Assembly (NCBI RefSeq): GCF_022965805.1
Contig: NC_133109.1
Location: forward strand, 6,983,869-7,047,868
Origin: Primulina eburnea
Lineage: Eukaryota > Streptophyta > Magnoliopsida > Lamiales > Gesneriaceae
Direction of reading: 5' to 3'
DNA length: 64,000 nucleotides
Shown: positions 58,263 through 64,000 of the stretch, piece after piece
Layout: each line of letters begins with the position of its first letter
Position numbering within the stretch: the first letter of the stretch is position 1
The notes under the pieces: model-generated
Told to the model about the DNA's origin: nothing
Seen by the model: the letters and a program-made list of their open reading frames with translations, nothing else
The model's database searches: none
Program-made: the position numbers and the translations under genes

Positions 58263-59588
58263 AAGAAGTAATGTCTGAAGCACATAAGTCAAAATTTTCA
58301 GTTCATCCTCGCAGTACCAAAATGTACAGAGACTTGAAGAAAAATTTCTGGTGGAGTGAAATGAAGAGGGACGTGGCAACGTTTTTTTCTAAGTGTCAAG
58401 TGTGCCAACAAGTCAAAGCAGAGCACCAGAGACCTGGTGGACTTCTTCAACCATTAGAAATCCTGGAATGGAAATGGGAACATATTTCTATGGATTTTGT
58501 AATTGGGTTACCCAAGTCGAGGCAAAGTCATGATGGAATATGGGTAATCGTAGATAGACTCACTAAATCTGCGCATTTCTTACCCGTACGTATGAACTAT
58601 AATCTGGATAAGCTAGCCACCTTGTACATGAATGAGATCGTGCGATTTCATGGAGTACCATCTAGCATACTATCAGACAGAGATCCTAGATTTACATCTC
58701 GATTTTGGAAGAGTTTTCAACAAGCTATGGGGACTAAGATTACTCTTAGTACGGCTTATCACCCTCAAACCGACGGCCAAACTGAGAGGACCATTCAAAC
58801 TCTAGAAGATATGCTGAGAGCATGTGCGCTAGACTTCAGTGGTAATTGGAGCGAACATCTACCCTTAATCGAGTTCGCTTACAATAATAGTTACCGCAGT
58901 AGTATAGGAATGGCACCATACGAAGCTCTGTATGGACGAAAGTTTCGATCACCACTGTATTGGGATGAAGTAGGGGAAAAGCCATCGTTGGACCCGAACT
59001 GATCCAAGAAACAGTGGGTAAAGTTTCTATAATCAAAGAGCGACTAAAAGCTGCACAAGATCGACAGAAAAGCTGGGCGGACATGAAAAGAAGGCCCGTG
59101 GAATTTGAAGTTGGAGAGAAGGCATATGTGAAAGTGTCACCCATAAAAGGTGTAATCCGATTCAATAAGGGTGGAAAACTGAATCCCAGTTACGTCGGAC
59201 CATTTGAAATTCTTGAGAAAATGGGAACACTTGCATATAGATTAGCACTTCCACCCGACATGTCAAGAATTCACAATGTATTCCACGTCTCGCAGTTGAG
59301 GAGATATATTCCTGATCCAAGTCATATTCTGGAAGCTGGACAACTTCTGGTTGAGAGCAATCTAAATGAAGAGCTGAAATATGAAGAGATTCCGATTCGA
59401 ATTGTGGATAACAAAGACCAAGTACTATGGAGACGAACTATTCCATATGTAAAAGTACAATGATCCAACCACACCGAAAGGGAAGCTACTTGGGAGTTAG
59501 AAGAAAAGATGCGTGATCAATACCCTTATCTCGTTGAGGAGCATGTTCAACCAAGTTTGGAGGACGAAACTTCTCATAAGGAGGGAGG
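58263..59588 (+). pseudogene. Gypsy integrase with chromodomain-like tail
   Basis: An H-H-C-C zinc region (CQVCQQVKAEHQRPGG) is followed by the DDE core: ISMDFVIGLPKS, ILSDRDPRFTSRFW, and the HPQTDGQTERTIQTLE segment with the catalytic Glu. A frameshift near 58983 (one G lost at AAAGCCATCG) separates the core from the C-terminal part VSPIKGVIRFNKGGKLNPSY. A TGA at 59461-59463 sits in VKVQ*SNHTEREATWE, probably from TGG. The frame then continues towards the polypurine tract. Confidence 0.92.
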
Positions 59589-59589
59589 A
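59576..59589 (+). promoter_or_regulatory. Polypurine tract, Gypsy element
   Basis: AAGGAGGGAGGA lies directly before the 3' LTR start at 59590. Confidence 0.85.
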
Positions 59590-60789
59590 TGTGGGAACCT
59601 GAATTTCCAGCAGCTAAAAATGTTTCAGTAGCTATCAAAATTTCAGCAGCAACTCATATTTCAGAAGCTGGTATTTTTCCAGCAGACATGTATTTTCCAG
59701 CAGACAGAATCCAGCAGCTGAAGAGCGAGAAAGCAGCAGCAGCAGAAGAGCGAGAAAGCAGCAGACAGTTACTGATTCAGCTTAGACTTGTAACTGAAGC
59801 ATTAACATGGAATAAAGGCTGTTAATGTCAGATTATGGTCATTAATTGAGAGGCTAACAGTCATAATTTGGCCTATAAATAACACTTTCAGACCTCTGAA
59901 TTGGGTTACACAAATCTTGAGATTATCACTTGAATTTTCGAGCTAAGAGAGTGCTGATTTTCGAGCATTAGAAACCAGTAGCAAGAACAAGCAGATATCA
60001 GACTTCAACCGAAACACTTTTAGCAAATTACAATAAGTGGGCTTATGTATAAATATCTCGAAACACGTTTGATGATTTCTATTTTAAAGAAAAGTATATT
60101 CTTGATTTCGGATATCCGATTTTGAAGCACTAAAACTTAGTGAACTAATGGTAGGAATATATATTCTGAACATTACTGATTATTGATCACTGATTACTGG
60201 CCTCACCCCTTAGAGGAGAGAACATATAGGGGACTGATATCAGTTTAGACATGAAATTAACGAACATGCTCAGTGCTTACTTGTTAAACTTCTGATTTCT
60301 GATTACCGAATACTGATTACTGATTTCTGAATACTGAATACTGATTTCCGTTATGAAAATAAGAATTTCTGTATATTTTCGTATTACTGTTTCTGTATGA
60401 AAATGATTTCGGAAACTGGGAGTTATTCCCGCCCCCGCTTACTGAGTGACAACCATATCACTCACCCACCATAACATCTCAGATAAGAATGATGAAGAAA
60501 GGTTAGAAGAAAAGGAGCAGAACCAGTTTTGGGGATGGTGAAGAAGAAGACTATTATTCTCTGTTTTAAATTATGTTTTTCCGCTGCATCTGTAGAAACA
60601 ATGTTTTGTCTGTTTTACATTTCCGCTGTAAAACATTAATGATTCGAGTTTGTATCAGACAATGAATTATTTCGTATTATGAATAAAAAAAACTAGTTTC
60701 TGAATTTTGTACTTCTGAGGCTTGTTGTTTTCGAATGTAAATTTGAGAGCCACGCCGGTTTCAACCAACTCCCGTCCCGGGGCGTGACA
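59590..60789 (+). repeat. 3' LTR of the Gypsy element
   Basis: It starts TGTGGGAACCTG and ends GGGGCGTGACA, followed by TCCAG. It aligns with the 5' LTR along its length with scattered substitutions. Confidence 0.95.
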
Positions 60790-60794
60790 TCCAG

Positions 60795-61024
60795 AGTCAG
60801 AATCAGCAGAGGAATTCCAAAGACAATTTTCAGTCTCTCGTAAGCAGATGTTTGAAGACATCTTTTCCAAATACGTTAGTGCTGACAAGACCCAAGCTTC
60901 CCAGAGTCTTATAAGACCCAAGATTGCTGGAATCTTTTCGAAGAAGACCATCCTTTTCCTGCTAAAGTACTTTGCAACAAGAAAAGTACTTCAAGCTGCT
61001 GATATCAACAAATGTAGTAGATAA
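60795..61024 (+). pseudogene. Small ORF of 88 codons, 3' piece
   Basis: In frame with the 5' piece at 52207, it continues ESESAEEFQRQFSVSRKQMF and then a basic, hydrophobic part with GIFSKKTILFLLKYFATRK, ending at TAA 61022-61024. AATAAA at 61093-61098 is a plausible polyadenylation signal. The intact gene would have been compact: TATA box, short leader, 88 codons, short 3' UTR. No family is recognised. It lies antisense to the retroelement that hosts the large ORF. Confidence 0.5.
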
Positions 61025-61580
61025 ACTCAATGTAAAGCTTCTGGTTAAAGAATATTTTGACATCTTTTGTTTATCTACTGCTTTCATTGAATAATAAAAT
61101 AGTTTGAGTAAGAAAAGCTTAGTTTGGTAAATCAGAAGACGTTTCGGTTGACTTGAGACTTTTTCCCTTCTTCATCGTTTAATGTACCGAAATGGTTCCT
61201 TAATAAAATTTCAATTGAAGTACTTGATGTTTCTTTATTTATTTTTTTGCAAATAACTCAATGTCAACTGAATAATAAATAACTGATAAATAAAAAAATT
61301 CAGAAGGGAATTTGTCGTCTTATGATAGCTTCTACTGGAAGAAAGAAAAGAATGCCTTGTTTTATCGAAAAGACAAATCACCTTCTGCATCTGACATGAA
61401 ATCAAGTATAATCAGAATAAAGTTCTCCCTAAATTAATGCAATTATTAAATGATAATTCTTGGTAATTGAACCGTCGATAGCTTGACATAGAACGCTTCA
61501 CATTTCCTACTGCAGTCATGATTACCTCGATATTTGGTACCTGGTTTGTCATCTATAAATACAGACATAGAGGTTAGCCA
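61025..61580. other. Spacer with a second, diverged copy of the small-ORF promoter
   Basis: From about 61290 the sequence resembles 51860-52160 (TGTCGTCTTATGATAGCTTCTACTGGAAG, shortened match; TTTTATCGAAAAGACA; AATTCTTGGTA), ending in a TATA-like CTATAAATAC near 61555. The following part is cut by a Copia LTR at 61581, so the ORF that might follow is not seen. Confidence 0.5.
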
Positions 61581-63710
61581 TGAAAGGGGATCGGTTACGG
61601 TGACCGGAAGCGCAACGGAAGCAAAAATATTTCGATTTTTGGCATAAAATTCGGCCACCACACATTTCATGTAGCAAATACAAAAACACAACTATGCCAT
61701 ACATAGGTTGTTGAGAAATAGTTACCTATCAACCTCTTGAGGTTGATGATGGCCCCAACCAAGGTGTAAACACCTTAGCTCTTCAAAGGATGATAAATCT
61801 ACAAGCTTCCTTTGAGCACTCCTTGCTCAACTATTAAGCCCACCACCAACTAGCTAGAGCCCCTTTTATTTTGCACTAGAATCAAAGAGAAGTGTAGTGT
61901 TTCCTCAACAAATTGAAGAAAAATTGAGAGAAAAATGGGAGAGAATGTGTGTGTATATTTCGGCCATTAGGGTGCTTGGAGGAGAGAAGGAAGACTAGTC
62001 TTGGTTGTGGGAAAAGGTGTTGCAAAAAGTTGCATGCCATGTCACTTTTTTTTAATCAAAGTATTCCCCAACCTTTCACCTCCCAAGCATGCAATTCTAC
62101 TTGGGCTTGTAACAATTACAAGGCCCATGGACTTTATAAAATGTCTCAAACCCATTTGAGACCATTTAACAATTACTTGATTTTACTCAAGCCCACTAGT
62201 TTAATAATTATTTTCAATTGGGCTCCACAAGGCCCAATGTTATTTAATTAATTCAACACTTGAATTAATTTAATTATTTGGACTCTACTAGGTCCACTAG
62301 TGTTTAATTAATTCAACACTTGAATTAATTTGATTTAGTCCATAATAATGTCTATGAAAATCACAATTTTCAAATACATTATTTCCTTGGCCAAATTTTA
62401 ATTTAGGAACACTTCCATAAATTAAAATTTACATTTCTCTCATAGAAGTCATACTTCTATTTTTTTCTTACGCTTATAAACTCATTTATAAGCCGTTCAA
62501 CACATTGAACTATTTTCTCCTTTATAGAAGTCATACTTCTAATTTTCTTTACGCTTATAAACTCCTTTATAAGCCGTTCAACACATTGAACTATTTTACT
62601 TCTCAACGGGATCTAGAAAGCTAGTACTTGTGTGGCCCTCAATGGTTCACTGATACAACTAGCCGTGGGTTCACATCTCCATGTGATTCGGACTAAACAT
62701 GTCCTTATATGAGCATACCCCAATTGCTCCATTCTTACTTATCAACTCCTTGATAACAAGAACGTCAGAACTCAAGTCTGAAAGTACCCAACCAATCATG
62801 TTAAACGCCTAGCATCATCGCTTACATGATTCCCTAGGTATCAAATGATAGTGCCTGGAAGAACCATTCTATTATGGTTAGCGTACAGTACGGTCCCTTC
62901 AACTCATATATCCCGACCGATTCGACAATTATTGGTTTATCGATAGTTGTCAATGAATCGATACTATGTGTCATGTCGTAGTTGCATCGATGGTGTAATC
63001 TATGAAATCCCTTTCATATTTACCACCATACTTTGATCAGAGATTTCAAACTACATATACATGAAAACACATAGGATATCCATACCCGTAGGTAAGCGGT
63101 GAATCCCCGACTACAAAGCATCGACTCCTATGTGTTTCGACAGAACACCCAACCTTGCCACCTGGTGACCCCATGAGAGTCGGTAAACAAGTCAAAGTGT
63201 AATTCTAGCACATAGAGTCTCAATGTTGTCCCGGGTCATAAGGACTAATGGTGTACAACCATAAACCAGGACTTTTCCACTCGATAAGTGAGAACCACTT
63301 GGAAAGTCCTTTTATGGATGGTTGTTCAGTGCACTCTACAAGGAGCACCTATCTGCATGTTCGGAAATCACAATGCCCCCTACCAATGAAACATGGTACT
63401 CACATCGCAGATACTAGTCTCGAACTCGAGCGGCCTATATCCTTCTTAGCGGCGGCTGAATCGACTAGGAACCGTTTAGAATATACAGTATTCCAAATAT
63501 GAGTTTCATGATACTCATCATATGAGCATCTCATATTCTTTCTACTATTTGTATATTCAAGGGCTTTATCTATGCAACTAGCATGGGTATACAGATAAAA
63601 ATTTGCCAAAACAATAAATTCAAATATTATTAAAATAAAGACTGCTTATACATAGAGTTTCATTGTGAACACTCGGCCAACACTTGGCTCGACGGGCACC
63701 TACTCTAACA
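61581..63710 (-). mobile_element. 3' LTR of a - strand Copia element
   Basis: Its + strand edges are TGAAAGGGGATCGG at 61581 and CTACTCTAACA at 63710, the reverse complement of the Copia LTR (about 2130 bp). It has the duplicated AGAAGTCATACTTCTA block at about 62450-62600, as in the older copy at 33437-33600. Pol and polypurine tract follow on its right, so this is the 3' LTR. Confidence 0.92.
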
Positions 63711-64000
63711 ATCTCCCACTTGAACTAGAGCCAACTACCCGACGACTTCAAACCCATTGATTCGTGATGCATCTCGAATAATGGTCCAGGTAAAGGCTTA
63801 GCTAGTGGATCAACAACATTATCTGCGGAGCCGACTATGTCAAAAGACACTTCTTCCTCTTTCCACAATCTCTCCGAGGATGTGGTACTTTCTCAATACA
63901 TGTTTGGACTTCTGATGAGACCTGGGCTCCTTTGCTTGAGATATAGCTCCCGTGTTGTCACACAACACCGGGACAGGAGCAACTAAATTAGGAATGACGT
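63711..64000 (-). pseudogene. Copia RNase H C-terminal end, running off the window
   Basis: On the - strand, after CAAGTGGGAGAT (the polypurine tract at 63711-63722) and a TAG stop, the sequence encodes the end of RNase H: PVPVLCDNTGAISQAKEPRS, SKHVLRKYHIL, DNVVDPLAKPLPGP and SSGSWL. One extra base near 63850 shifts the frame between EIVERG and SADN relative to the young element. The rest of the element lies beyond 64000. Confidence 0.88.

Larger units (their letters stand above)
52244..60789 (+). mobile_element. Complete Ty3/Gypsy chromovirus (8546 bp)
   Basis: The LTRs are 52244-53442 (1199 bp) and 59590-60789 (1200 bp), flanked by a perfect TCCAG duplication (52239-52243 and 60790-60794). 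The order is primer-binding site, leader with short repeats, an extra coiled-coil ORF, gag, protease, RT, RNase H, integrase with a chromodomain-like tail, polypurine tract. The LTRs differ by roughly 3% by eye, so it is older than the young Copia element. At least six in-frame stops and two frameshifts break gag-pol. The C-terminal tail (VLWRRTIPYVKVQ...EATWELEE) suggests the Tekay/Del type. Confidence 0.95.

Overview
This is a stretch of a plant nuclear genome. The evidence is a five-exon DI19 zinc-finger gene with GT-AG introns, a fragment of an R1-type NLR gene, and dense nested LTR retrotransposons primed by initiator tRNA-Met. The unnamed-protein family at 48.3-51.6 kb resembles, from memory and unchecked, predicted proteins abundant in Gesneriaceae (Lamiales). 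That points to an asterid, probably Lamiales; I cannot name the species.

Layout. Positions 1-6429 and 12546-18967 are two nearly identical copies of one locus: the tail of a long LTR, a complete DI19 gene on the + strand, and on the - strand the broken 3' end of an NLR gene. Between them lie degraded-looking sequence (6430-8000), about 3.2 kb with almost no C on the + strand (8000-11213), and a gap of exactly 100 N (11214-11313). This arrangement looks like an assembly fault with false duplication at least as much as a real tandem duplication. Positions 18968-22437 hold old repeat remnants.

Positions 22438-36465 are an older Ty1/Copia element whose 5' LTR was split by a young relative. The young element is complete at 22895-32776, with 2068-bp LTRs and a perfect TGTAC target duplication, but its gag-pol carries lesions. 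The older element is cut in gag at 36465 by a separate LTR with palindromic repeats (36466-38130). Next comes a - strand Copia RNase H scrap, then a decayed - strand Gypsy element (38433-44755). Its integrase was split by a 3.35-kb LTR (40174-43524) that itself contains a Mutator-type MITE. Tandem repeats of about 68 bp and a broken PIF/Harbinger element follow (44970-47197).

From 47198 the window holds the 3' end of a - strand Copia element that looks Sirevirus-like. It has an LTR, a polypurine tract, and a pseudogene of about 943 codons in the position where an env-like ORF would sit. That pseudogene carries two stops and a hAT-type MITE. Divergent from it is a short + strand ORF of 88 codons. 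This ORF was split by a complete 8.5-kb Gypsy chromovirus (52244-60789, target duplication TCCAG) that has a coiled-coil ORF upstream of gag. The window ends in a - strand Copia element (61581-64000).

The only host gene that looks functional is DI19. Everything else is transposable-element sequence or pseudogenes, most broken by stop codons of the type that C-to-T decay produces. The candidates for something little described are the env-position ORF with its divergent small ORF, and the ORF upstream of gag in the chromovirus.
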